Both the position numbers and the translations under genes were made by a program. Below, piece after piece: positions 56,703 through 64,000 of a stretch of DNA of 64,000 nt. The stretch comes from Micromonospora sp. HNM0581 (lineage in GTDB: Bacteria > Actinomycetota > Actinomycetes > Mycobacteriales > Micromonosporaceae). The notes under the pieces were generated by a model. The model was given only the letters and a program-made list of their open reading frames with translations. It was not told the origin of the DNA and searched no databases. How positions within the stretch are numbered: position 1 is the first letter of the stretch; every line of letters begins with the position of its first letter. Location: assembly GCF_012726175.1 (NCBI RefSeq), contig NZ_JAASAD010000005.1, positions 124,001 to 188,000 on the forward strand, given 5' to 3'.

Positions 56703-57277
56703 GTACCGCCGTCCCGGCCCGGGAGAAGGGGCTGGGTGGCGCGGTCGAGGAACATCAGCCGGGCGCGTTTGTCGGGCAGGTCGACCAGCGGGCCGTCGAC
56801 GAAACCGGTTCGTCGCAGCCGGTTGATCGCCTTGTCGTTGCGGGCGTCCGGCTCCATCACCAGCCGTAGCCGGCTGCGGTCGGCGAAGACGAACGCGACG
56901 AACTCGGCCAGCAGCACCCCGGTGAAGCCGGGTTCGGGTCGTACCGGGGTGCCGATCAGCAGGTGACCACCGTGGTCGCCGGGGCGTACCGGGTAACACG
57001 TGCCGATCGGGTCGTGCTCCGGCTCGTAGGTCTGGAACAGTGCCACCGGGTGCCCGTCGCGGAGCGTGAGGTAGGCGTGGTGGGTGGAGAGCGAATCCAC
57101 GTAGCGGTAGATGTCGGCGACCCGTTCCCGGTCGGCGTCGCGCATTCCCCAGAACTTGGCCCGCTCCTGGCTGACCCACGAGTGGATCACGTCGGCGTCG
57201 GCGTCCGGGTCGACCGGCCGGAACGTGACGAGACCGAACCCGGTCACGTGGCGTTCGTGGCGGTGCGGGTCAATCAT
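56669..57277 (-). CDS. GNAT acyltransferase of the siderophore type (IucB/MbtK-like)
   Basis: 202 residues. The fold and motifs are those of lysine/hydroxylamine N-acyltransferases in hydroxamate siderophore pathways: FRPVDPDADADVIHSWVSQERAKFWGM at the start, ALFQTYEPEHDPIG, GHLLIGTP and MEPDARNDKAINRLRRTGF. It acts in the cytosol on an amine or hydroxylamine with an acyl-CoA. Overlaps the acylase gene by eight bases; last gene of the minus-strand siderophore arm. Confidence 0.87.
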   Translation of the reverse strand: MIDPHRHERHVTGFGLVTFRPVDPDADADVIHSWVSQERAKFWGMRDADRERVADIYRYVDSLSTHHAYLTLRDGHPVALFQTYEPEHDPIGTCYPVRPGDHGGHLLIGTPVRPEPGFTGVLLAEFVAFVFADRSRLRLVMEPDARNDKAINRLRRTGFVDGPLVDLPDKRARLMFLDRATQPLLPGRDGGTQARSQRSDSA

Positions 57278-59312
57278 GGTTCTCCTCGGTCAACCGGGCC
57301 CAGTCACAGGTGGTCTGGATCAGGTGGCCGCGTACCCACAGCGGCAGCTGATCGTCGCGGTGCGGACCGTCGCCGGTGGCGCCGAGCGGCACCACCCAGC
57401 GGCTGTCGTCGCGCCGGGCCAGGTCCCACACGTAGCGGGCCGACGGTCCGCGCAGGCACAGGTCGGTGACCCCGGGGACGCTCGAGGTGGCGAGTACACA
57501 GTCGTGGTCGCCGTCGAGCTGCGGACCCGGCGGCGCGCCCGGTTCGGGCAGTGCCCGCCACGGCGCGAGCCGGTGCCGCTCACCCCAGCGGTGGGTGTCA
57601 CCGGCTGCGGCCACCTCCGTGAGGGCGTCGCGGAGCAGGGCGGCCTGGTCCAGTCCGGGTAGCTCGGCGTGCAGTAACACGGCCAGCGCGTACCCGACCC
57701 GGGACAGCAGGATCAGCCAGGGCCGGAGCACCTGCGGGTAGGCGGGTGGTTCGGCCAGGGCAGCCAGCGCGGGATGCGTGGCGAGCCGGCGCGTCACGGC
57801 GGTCCGTAGGTCGGCGAAGGCGGCGGCGTCGACACTGTCGGCGGCCATCCGCCGGTCCCAGCTCAGCAGGCGGTCGCGCAGTGTGGTGGCGGCCGGGTCG
57901 AGGCCGTCGAGTGTGGCGAGCAGCGCCAGTAGCGGTTCGGCGGCGGCCAGGTACGTGTCGGTGTGCACCGCCGCCTGTTGCTCGGCCCGCCAGTCACCGG
58001 CGGTGTCCAGCAGCTGGCGGATCCGGTCGGCCCGGTATGGTGGCGCGAACTCCACACCGAGCGGGGTGGCGATGCCCCGCGCGTTGGCCATCACCGCCAC
58101 CTGGTCGACCGCGGCTCTCGGCATCGTGTGCCAGCCGTGCCAGGTGTGGCTCGCGTCCCAGCCGGGAACGACCCGCAGCCCGTTGTCCGGGTGGCGTCGG
58201 GGCACCCGGCCGGCGACCCGGTGCAGCAGCCCACCGGCCGTGTCGGCCGCGAGGACCACGTTGACCGGCTCGACCCAGCGGTCGAGTGCCGTGTCGATGT
58301 CGTCGACGGTGCGTGCCCGCAGCAGTGCCGGTAGGGCACTGAAGCCCAGCTCACCGAGGACGCGGGGCGGATACCGCAGGCTGACCGTGACGTCGGGGTC
58401 GTCGTCGGGCCCACCGGAGATCAGTGGACCCCGGTCGGTTTCGATGACTTCGACCTCGACCGCTTCGGCGCCGGCGACCTCGATGGTCTCGACCTGTCGT
58501 TGCGTGGGCCGCCACCCGTCCGGCCCGTACGCCTCGACCAGGTCGCCCTGGCGGCGTAGCCGCTCGGCGTACCCGTCCTGGTAGTCGGCCATCGCGTTGG
58601 TGATCGCCCAGGCGACGCCGCCGGTGTGTCCGAAGTGCGGGATGCCGGGAACTCCGGGTACCGCGAAGCCGAGCACGTCGTATTCCGGGCAGGCCAGGCG
58701 GATCTGCTGGTAGATGCCGGGTGCCTCGATGAACCGGTGCGGGTCACCGGCGATCAGGGCGGCGCCGGTGGCGGTGCGTTCGGCGGCGAGCAACCAACCG
58801 TTGCTGCCCGAGGTGACGTGGCTGTCGGTGGCGAACAGGTTGGCTGTCTGTGGGCCGAGCTGACGCCTCACGTGGTCGCGCCACAGTTTGGTGCCGAATC
58901 CGGCGAAGAGCACGTGGTGACCGAGCCAGATCGCCAGCGGTGTCCACGGTTGCCAGCTGCCCGGTCGAAGGCCGGTGGCGGCGAACTCCGGTGCCCGTGC
59001 CGCGCCGGCGGTCAGTGCGGCGTTCACGCCGGCGACGTAGCGCCCGACCCATTCGGCGGTGGCCGGATCGAGGGCGGCGTGGCACCGGCGGGCCGTGTCG
59101 TCGAGCCGGGCCCGCCGGGCGAAGCTGTCCCAGCCCACCGCCTCGATGCCGAGGAAGGAGGCGGAGGTGCCCTGGGAGCGGTGCCGTTCCACCTCGATCT
59201 GCCAGGCTCGGTCCAGGGCGGTGACTTCTCCTTGGGCGAAGGCCAGCGACAGGTGGTCGGCGGCGCGCAGGTGCGGAACGCCGTAGTCGTCGCGGTAGCG
59301 GCGGGCGTTCAC
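57270..59312 (-). CDS. Penicillin-acylase-family (Ntn) hydrolase in the siderophore locus
   Basis: 680 residues, a self-cleaving Ntn hydrolase precursor. The N-terminal alpha part begins YRDDYGVPHLRAADHLSLAFAQGEVTALDR. The new N-terminal nucleophile would be the Ser of GSNGW in SGSNGWLLAAERT, near residue 170. AGDPHRFIEAPGIYQQ and GHTGGVAWAITNAMADYQD follow as in the family. No signal peptide, so it should act in the cytosol, perhaps removing or exchanging an acyl group on a siderophore or recycling imported siderophore. GTG overlaps the fecE stop. Confidence 0.9.
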   Translation of the reverse strand: MNARRYRDDYGVPHLRAADHLSLAFAQGEVTALDRAWQIEVERHRSQGTSASFLGIEAVGWDSFARRARLDDTARRCHAALDPATAEWVGRYVAGVNAALTAGAARAPEFAATGLRPGSWQPWTPLAIWLGHHVLFAGFGTKLWRDHVRRQLGPQTANLFATDSHVTSGSNGWLLAAERTATGAALIAGDPHRFIEAPGIYQQIRLACPEYDVLGFAVPGVPGIPHFGHTGGVAWAITNAMADYQDGYAERLRRQGDLVEAYGPDGWRPTQRQVETIEVAGAEAVEVEVIETDRGPLISGGPDDDPDVTVSLRYPPRVLGELGFSALPALLRARTVDDIDTALDRWVEPVNVVLAADTAGGLLHRVAGRVPRRHPDNGLRVVPGWDASHTWHGWHTMPRAAVDQVAVMANARGIATPLGVEFAPPYRADRIRQLLDTAGDWRAEQQAAVHTDTYLAAAEPLLALLATLDGLDPAATTLRDRLLSWDRRMAADSVDAAAFADLRTAVTRRLATHPALAALAEPPAYPQVLRPWLILLSRVGYALAVLLHAELPGLDQAALLRDALTEVAAAGDTHRWGERHRLAPWRALPEPGAPPGPQLDGDHDCVLATSSVPGVTDLCLRGPSARYVWDLARRDDSRWVVPLGATGDGPHRDDQLPLWVRGHLIQTTCDWARLTEENHD

Positions 59313-60118
59313 CGCACCACCGTACCGGCTCGGACGCGGGCCGCCGGGATGACGAGCGGCGTCCCGGTCTCCGGGTCGTCGATGACCCGGCAGGGCAGGC
59401 CGAAGACCTCCTCGACCAGTTCGGCGGTGACGATCCGGCGGGGTTCACCGGCGGCCACCACACGTCCACCGCGCATCGCGATCAGGTGGGTGGCGTAGCG
59501 GGCGGCGTGGTTGAGGTCGTGCAGCACCGCGACCAGTGTGCGGCCCTGCTCCTCGTGCAGCCGCGCGCACAGGTCGAGCACCTCGATCTGGTGGGCGATG
59601 TCGAGGTACGTGGTCGGTTCGTCCAACAGCAGTAGGGGGGTCTGTTGGGCCAGCGCCATGGCCAGCCAGACCCGTTGCCGTTGGCCGCCGGAGAGTTCGT
59701 CGACCAGCCGGTCGGCGAGGTCGTCGACACCGGTGGCGGCCATCGACTCGGCGACGATCCGCTCGTCGTCGGGTGACCACTGCCGCAGCAGCCCCTGGTG
59801 TGGGTAGCGGCCCCGGGCAACCAGTTCGGCCACGGCGATGCCGTCCGGGGCTGTCGGTGACTGGGGCAGCAGCCCGAGGGTACGGGCCACGGAGCGTGCC
59901 GCGAGCCGGTGGATGTTCGTCCCGTCGAGCAGGACGGCTCCGGCGGCCGGTTTCAGCAGCCGTGACAACGCGCGCAGCAGGGTGGACTTGCCGCACGCGT
60001 TCGGCCCGATGATGACCGTGAACGAGTTGTCGGGTACGGCGACGGTCAGATTCTGGGCGACGACTCGTCGGTCGTAGGCGAGCCGTAGCCCGTCGCCACC
60101 GAGCCGGGAGGTCGACAT
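59309..60118 (-). CDS. Ferric-siderophore ABC transporter ATPase (FecE/FepC type)
   Basis: 269 residues from the ATG at 60118. Walker A is GPNACGKST, the Q-loop LLPQSP, signature LSGGQRQR, Walker B LLLDEPTTYLDIAHQIEVL (TTYLD is typical of iron-siderophore ATPases) and the H-loop LHDLNHAARYA. The frame opens 39 codons earlier, but those residues would overlap the permease gene. Third gene of the uptake arm. Confidence 0.93.
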   Translation of the reverse strand: MSTSRLGGDGLRLAYDRRVVAQNLTVAVPDNSFTVIIGPNACGKSTLLRALSRLLKPAAGAVLLDGTNIHRLAARSVARTLGLLPQSPTAPDGIAVAELVARGRYPHQGLLRQWSPDDERIVAESMAATGVDDLADRLVDELSGGQRQRVWLAMALAQQTPLLLLDEPTTYLDIAHQIEVLDLCARLHEEQGRTLVAVLHDLNHAARYATHLIAMRGGRVVAAGEPRRIVTAELVEEVFGLPCRVIDDPETGTPLVIPAARVRAGTVVR

Positions 60119-60195
60119 GGTTGTTGCTCCGTTCTCGGGTGTCGTGGTCGGGGCGGGCACGGTTCTCCGGTCCGTTGCGTCGGCCTGGCGGGGTG

Positions 60196-61218
60196 TCACA
60201 GTCGACCCGCCCGACGTTCGGTGGCCAGTAGCCACACCAGGTAGCCGCCGCCGATCACGCCGGTCACCACGCCGACCGGTAGTTGGCCGGGGAGGGCATG
60301 CAGCGCGAGTTGGTCGGCGGCGACGGTGATCAGCGCGCCGATGGCGGCTGCCGGCAGCAGGGTGACTCCGGGGGCCCGGGTGAGCCGTCGGGCGAGGTGC
60401 GGGGCGGTGAGCGCCACGAACGGCACCGGTCCGGCGGCGGCTGCGGACAGGGCCACCAGCAGCACGGCCCCGGTGAGCAGCAGCATCCGCAGCCGGTGTA
60501 CGTCCACTCCCAGTCCGCTTGCCGCGTCGTCGCCCAGCTCGGTCATCCGCAGCGCTGGGGCGCAGGCCAGCAGGGTCGGTACCAGGACCGCGAGGGCGGT
60601 CAGCAGCGGCGCGGCGTCGGACCAGCCGCGACCGTCGAGGCTGCCGGTGAGCCAGAGCATCGCCCGTGACGCGCTCATCAGCGGCACCCTGGTCAGCAGG
60701 TAGCCGTTGACGCCGGTGAGGATGGCTGACGTTCCGATGCCGACCAGGACCAGCCGGTAGCCGTGTACACCGCGCCGCCAGGCGACGAGGTAGATGAGCA
60801 GACCGGTCATGACACCGCCGAGTGCCGCGGAGCCGGACAGGGCGGCGCTGCTGCCGCCGACGGCGACCACGACGAGCGCCCCGGTCGCCGCGCCCTGGGT
60901 GAAGCCGAGCATGTCGGGGCTGCCGAGCGGGTTACGGACCAGCGCCTGGAAAACCGCACCGGCCAGGCCGAGGGCGGTACCCACGGCCAGGCCGGTGACC
61001 AGTCTGGGTAGCCGCAACTGGGTGACGATGAACTCTTCGGCGGCGGTGCCACCGCCGGTGAGCGTGCGCAGGACGTCGGCTGGTGACATCGGATAGTCGC
61101 CGTGTCCGATGGCCAGCACGCCGACGCCTGTGGTGAGCAGGACGCAGGCTGTGCCGACGGCGAGGACGCGGGGGTGCAGGCGGCCGGAGAGCCGGCCGCG
61201 AACACGGATCACGATCAT
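60196..61218 (-). CDS. Ferric-siderophore ABC permease (FecCD family), second subunit
   Basis: 340 residues and about ten helices. FecCD motifs: LRLPRLVTGLAVGTALGLAGAVFQALVRNPLGSPDMLG, MTELGDDAASGLGV and VPFVALTAPHLARRLT with the ATPase-contacting Gly loop. ATG overlaps the preceding permease stop by four bases. Pairs with that subunit to form the import channel. Confidence 0.93.
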   Translation of the reverse strand: MIVIRVRGRLSGRLHPRVLAVGTACVLLTTGVGVLAIGHGDYPMSPADVLRTLTGGGTAAEEFIVTQLRLPRLVTGLAVGTALGLAGAVFQALVRNPLGSPDMLGFTQGAATGALVVVAVGGSSAALSGSAALGGVMTGLLIYLVAWRRGVHGYRLVLVGIGTSAILTGVNGYLLTRVPLMSASRAMLWLTGSLDGRGWSDAAPLLTALAVLVPTLLACAPALRMTELGDDAASGLGVDVHRLRMLLLTGAVLLVALSAAAAGPVPFVALTAPHLARRLTRAPGVTLLPAAAIGALITVAADQLALHALPGQLPVGVVTGVIGGGYLVWLLATERRAGRL

Positions 61219-62264
61219 GAGCGGGCCGTCCTTCTCCTGGTGACGAGGGACAGGAACAGTGGGCCGCCGACGATTGCGGTGATCAGGCCGACTTGAAGTT
61301 CACCGGGTCGGCCGAGGACCCGGCCGAGCACGTCGGAGCCGAGCAGGAGCACCGGGGCGAGCAGTGCGCAGTAGGGCATCATCCAGCGCAGGTCGGGGCC
61401 GGTGAGGGCGCGGACCAGGTGCGGCACGAGCAGTCCTACGAAGACGATCGGCCCGCAGGCGGCGGTGGCGGCGCCGCAGAGCAGCGTGATGGCGATGATC
61501 GCAGCGGCCCGGGTCACGGCCGGCCGGGCCCCCAGGGCATGCGCGGCGTCGTCGCCGAGGGCGAGCGCGTTGAGCGGCCGGGCGGTGGCCAGCGCGACCA
61601 GCAGTCCGACGGCGATGAACGGGGTGACCCGCAGCGCCGTGCCGGTGTCGGCGCTGGCCAGCGACCCGACTGTCCAGAAGCGGAGCCGTTCCAGCCCGGC
61701 CGAGTCGAGCAGCATCAGCGCGCTGACGTACGAGTAGAGCGCCGCGTTGAGTGCCGCGCCGGCCAGTGCCAGGCGTGCCGGGGTGGCTGCCCGGCCACCG
61801 CCGACGGCGTACACCCCGATGGTGACGGTGGCGGCACCGATCAGGGCGAACCACACCTGCCCGGTGCCGCCACCGATGCCGAGTAGGGCGGTGGCGGTGG
61901 CGATGGCGGCGGCGGCGCCGGAGTTGATGCCGAGCAGACCGGGGTCGGCCAGCGGGTTGCGGGTGAGGGCTTGCATGGCGGCGCCGGCGACGCCGAGCGC
62001 GACGCCGGCCAGCAGCCCGAGCAGCGTACGGGGTAGGCGGAGTTGCCGGACCACCACGTGTTCGGTGGCGTTGTGGTGGGTCAGGGCCTGCCACACGTCG
62101 GTGACGGGGATGGGTTTCGCGCCGACGGCGATGCTGACCACCGCGACAGTGAGCAGGGCGAGCGCGGCGGCCAGGAGGCCGCTGGCGCGTAGGGCTGTCC
62201 GGTGGTGCGTGGTTGCCTTCGCGTCGTGCGGCGTGACACGTTGTGGCGTATCGATGACGGACAG
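61215..62264 (-). CDS. Ferric-siderophore ABC permease (FecCD family), first subunit, unusual start
   Basis: FecCD permease: LRLPRTLLGLLAGVALGVAGAAMQALTRNPLADPGLLG, LALGDDAAHALGA and GPIVFVGLLVPHLVRALTG. The first ATG/GTG/TTG in frame is the GTG at 62141, but that would cut off most of helix 1; hydrophobic codons (ASGLLAAALALLTVA) continue upstream. Back to the stop at 62336 there is no canonical start. A CTG at 62264 has GGAG about seven bases before it and would give 350 residues, the normal length. Either CTG (or another weak codon) is used, or a frameshift hides the start. The IdeR box lies upstream. Confidence 0.8.
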   Translation of the reverse strand: MSVIDTPQRVTPHDAKATTHHRTALRASGLLAAALALLTVAVVSIAVGAKPIPVTDVWQALTHHNATEHVVVRQLRLPRTLLGLLAGVALGVAGAAMQALTRNPLADPGLLGINSGAAAAIATATALLGIGGGTGQVWFALIGAATVTIGVYAVGGGRAATPARLALAGAALNAALYSYVSALMLLDSAGLERLRFWTVGSLASADTGTALRVTPFIAVGLLVALATARPLNALALGDDAAHALGARPAVTRAAAIIAITLLCGAATAACGPIVFVGLLVPHLVRALTGPDLRWMMPYCALLAPVLLLGSDVLGRVLGRPGELQVGLITAIVGGPLFLSLVTRRRTARS

Positions 62265-62328
62265 GGCGGACTCCAGTGTGGTGCGAAACGCCGTCAGGAC
62301 TTGACAGGAGCCGAGTCTAAGCGGGAGG

Positions 62329-62347
62329 TTAGGTTAGGTTAGCCTAA
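62329..62347. promoter_or_regulatory. IdeR/DmdR iron box
   Basis: TTAGGTTAGGTTAGCCTAA matches 17 of 19 positions of the consensus TTAGGTTAGGCTAACCTAA; a second overlapping register (62334-62352) matches 16 of 19. It lies between the divergent permease operon and the binding-protein gene, 47 bases before the latter's ATG. Both arms should be repressed by iron-loaded IdeR/DmdR. Confidence 0.9.
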
Positions 62348-62393
62348 CCCCGGCTGTCCATGGTTTCGTGACCCTGACTGAAAGACAACACGC

Positions 62394-63422
62394 ATGTCTG
62401 ACCACACCTCCGTCCGTCGCCTCTCCCGCCGGGGCCTGCTCGCTGCCGGTGGTGCCGCCATGGCCGCCGTGCTCGTCGGCTGCGGCACCGACGACGACGC
62501 CGCGACCAGCACCGAGACCACCTCCGGACCCTGGTCGTTCACCGATGACCGCCCGGAGCAGGTCACCGCCGACGCTCGCCCCGAGCGGGTGGTCGCCTTC
62601 ACCGGCTCCGCTGCGGCGCTCGTCGATTTCGGGCTCGGCCGCGAGATCGTCGGCGTGTTCGGCGAGACGAAGAAGGCCGACGGCAGCGCCGACACCCAGG
62701 CCGGCGACCTCGATGTGGAGAGTGTGGAGATCCTCGGCAACGTCTGGGGCGAGTTCAGCGTCGAGAAGTACGCCGCCCTGCGCCCGGAGCTGCTCGTCAC
62801 CCACATGTACGACCCGGGCGCCTACTGGTACGTGCCCGACGAGAGCCAGGACAAGATCCTGCCGCTGGCACCTGTGGCGACCATCACCACCGCCCGGGTA
62901 CCGATGACCAAGCCGATCGAACGGTACGCCCAGCTCGCCGAGTCCCTCGGCGCCGACCTGTCGGCGGCGAAGGTGACCGACGCCAAGGCGCGGTTCGAGG
63001 CAGCCGCCGAGTCGGTACGCCAGGCGGTGGCGGCCAACCCGGGCATCAAGGTGATGGCTGCCTCGGGCAGCCCCGACCTGTTCTACGTCTCCAACCCGAA
63101 GATCAGCACCGACCTGCTGTACTTCGCCGAACTCGGTGTCGACCTCGTCGTGCCGACCAAGCTGGAGGCCGGCGACTACTTCGAGGCACTGAGCTGGGAG
63201 AACGCCGGCAAGTTCCCCGCCGACCTGATCCTGCTGGACAACCGCAGCACCGCTCTGCAACCCACCGACCTGGCCGCCAAGCCCACCTGGAAGGAGCTGC
63301 CCGCCGTGCAGGCCGGTCAGGTCGCACCCTGGGACGCGGTGCCCCGCTTCTCGTACGCCGGGGCGGCTCCGCTGCTGGAGAACCTCGCCCAGGCGATCCG
63401 GGCAGCGAAGAAGCTGACCTGA
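62394..63422 (+). CDS. Ferric-siderophore-binding lipoprotein
   Basis: 342 residues. The signal peptide RRLSRRGLLAAGGAAMAAVL carries twin Arg and a lipobox LVGC, so it may be exported by Tat or Sec and lipidated. The periplasmic-binding fold follows: PERVVAFTGSAAALVDFGLG, VEILGNVWGEFSVEKYAALRPELLV and DLILLDNRSTAL. Relatives bind hydroxamate siderophores (DesE/FhuD group). It pairs with the divergent permeases and ATPase. Confidence 0.92.
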   Translation: MSDHTSVRRLSRRGLLAAGGAAMAAVLVGCGTDDDAATSTETTSGPWSFTDDRPEQVTADARPERVVAFTGSAAALVDFGLGREIVGVFGETKKADGSADTQAGDLDVESVEILGNVWGEFSVEKYAALRPELLVTHMYDPGAYWYVPDESQDKILPLAPVATITTARVPMTKPIERYAQLAESLGADLSAAKVTDAKARFEAAAESVRQAVAANPGIKVMAASGSPDLFYVSNPKISTDLLYFAELGVDLVVPTKLEAGDYFEALSWENAGKFPADLILLDNRSTALQPTDLAAKPTWKELPAVQAGQVAPWDAVPRFSYAGAAPLLENLAQAIRAAKKLT

Positions 63423-63468
63423 CGTCACCGGGCCGGCTGTCGCCCGTCACCACTTAACACCGAGTTCA

Positions 63469-63495
63469 CCCGCCGCCCATTCGTCGTGCGGCGGG
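63469..63495 (+). other. Hairpin between binding-protein and decarboxylase genes
   Basis: CCCGCCGC (63469-63476) and GCGGCGGG (63488-63495) form a perfect 8-bp stem with an 11-base loop. It could terminate the lipoprotein transcript or lower read-through into the siderophore biosynthesis genes. No iron box was seen in this 120-base gap. Confidence 0.4.
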
Positions 63496-63542
63496 CTCCG
63501 GCTGCCCGACAACCGAACCGCCGAGCGTGGAGGACACATCCA

Positions 63543-64000
63543 TGACCCTGCCGGTGCACACCACCGAGGCAACGCCGACCCACCCGACGCTGCGGCACAC
63601 ACCCGCCCGGGCGCACCTGCTCAACGACGACACCGTGGAGCAGTACCGCCGGGCGGTGGCTGACGGCACCGATCGGGTGGCCCGTCGGATGGCCGCGGTG
63701 ACCGGACCCTTCACCGGCGTACGCCCGGACGAACTCGCACCCGAGGTGGCGGCGATCGACCTCGACCGGCCACTGGGCGACACCACCGCGGCGCTCGACG
63801 AGTTGGAGGATGTCTACCTGCGCGACGCCGTGTGGTTCCACCACCCCCGCTACCTGGCCCACCTCAACTGCCCGGTGGTGATTCCGGCGCTGCTCGGCGA
63901 GGCGGTCCTCAGCGCCGTCAACTCCTCGATGGACACCTGGGACCAGAGCGCCGGGGGTACCCTCATCGAACGTCGACTCATCGAGTGGACCGCCGACCGG
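63543..64000 (+). CDS. desA: PLP-dependent decarboxylase DesA-like, cut by window end
   Basis: The first 152 residues of a group II pyridoxal-phosphate decarboxylase. Recognisable are LLNDDTVEQYRRAVADG, HHPRYLAHLNCPVVIPALLGE and SSMDTWDQSAGGTLIERRLIEW, as in DesA and diaminobutyrate decarboxylases. DesA makes cadaverine from lysine, the first step to desferrioxamine. GGAGGA precedes the ATG. The PLP Lys and the rest lie beyond the window; desB-desD probably follow. Confidence 0.9.

Noticed and set aside
63454..63486. PHO-box-like GTTCACCC before desA
   Set aside because: Only one unit fits; the 11-base neighbours match poorly, and iron rather than phosphate control is expected here.

Overview
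The window is high-GC, densely coded DNA from an actinomycete, most likely Micromonospora or a close relative. The basis is the codon bias, frequent GTG starts, many GTGA/ATGA start-stop overlaps, several leaderless-looking genes, PHO and IdeR boxes of the actinobacterial type, DUF397/XRE and EccB genes, and a TTGATCATGAGGTT-type intergenic palindrome. No rRNA, tRNA, CRISPR array, insertion sequence or prophage was recognised. The genus call is an inference.

Layout. 0-8 kb: sugar-nucleotide epimerase, MFS transporter, LtrA-like membrane protein, secreted streptogrisin-type protease, the wreck of an alpha/beta-hydrolase gene, and a methionine aminopeptidase divergent from a small XRE regulator. 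8-17 kb: a receptor-type Ser/Thr kinase, furA-katG, nucleosidase, NYN-LOTUS protein, DUF305 protein, lipoprotein, Roadblock protein and an AraC remnant. 17-29 kb: spermidine-synthase-like protein, orphan EccB, RibD/DHFR-like reductase, an arsR-acr3-arsC arsenic operon, a heterodimeric ABC exporter with complementary degenerate ATP sites, a methyltransferase and a GH63-type glycosidase. 28.5-34.7 kb: phosphate block phoU, PHO box, pstS-pstC-pstA-pstB, then a response regulator whose phospho-acceptor Asp is missing, plus an unknown partner. 34.7-48.2 kb: regulators, a solo MazF-like protein, GGDEF protein, DUF397/XRE pair, a second Ser/Thr kinase, a secreted protein built of two repeats, a D-Ala-D-Ala carboxypeptidase/dipeptidase pair, two tandem voltage-gated-type cation channels and an RNA/DNA-methylase-like protein.

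48.3-56.7 kb is the most intriguing region. A sulfatase/LTA-synthase-like phosphotransferase and a CDP-alcohol phosphatidyltransferase are divergent from a tight run of seven genes: zinc-less MDR dehydrogenase, PTPS/QueD-like protein, GT4 glycosyltransferase, methyltransferase, flippase-like membrane protein, GTP cyclohydrolase II and a stand-alone RibD-type reductase. Together they look like a pathway that starts from GTP-derived pyrimidine or pterin chemistry and ends in a glycosylated, perhaps lipid-linked or exported product. A related neighbourhood (SCO6650-SCO6655) exists in Streptomyces coelicolor as far as I recall; its product is unknown to me. The PTPS-like protein has lost the canonical catalytic residues.

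56.7-64 kb is a hydroxamate (desferrioxamine-type) siderophore locus. Two FecCD permeases, a FecE ATPase, a penicillin-acylase-family hydrolase and a GNAT acyltransferase lie on the minus strand. The binding lipoprotein and the start of a DesA-like decarboxylase, cut by the window end, lie on the plus strand. An IdeR/DmdR iron box sits between the two arms.
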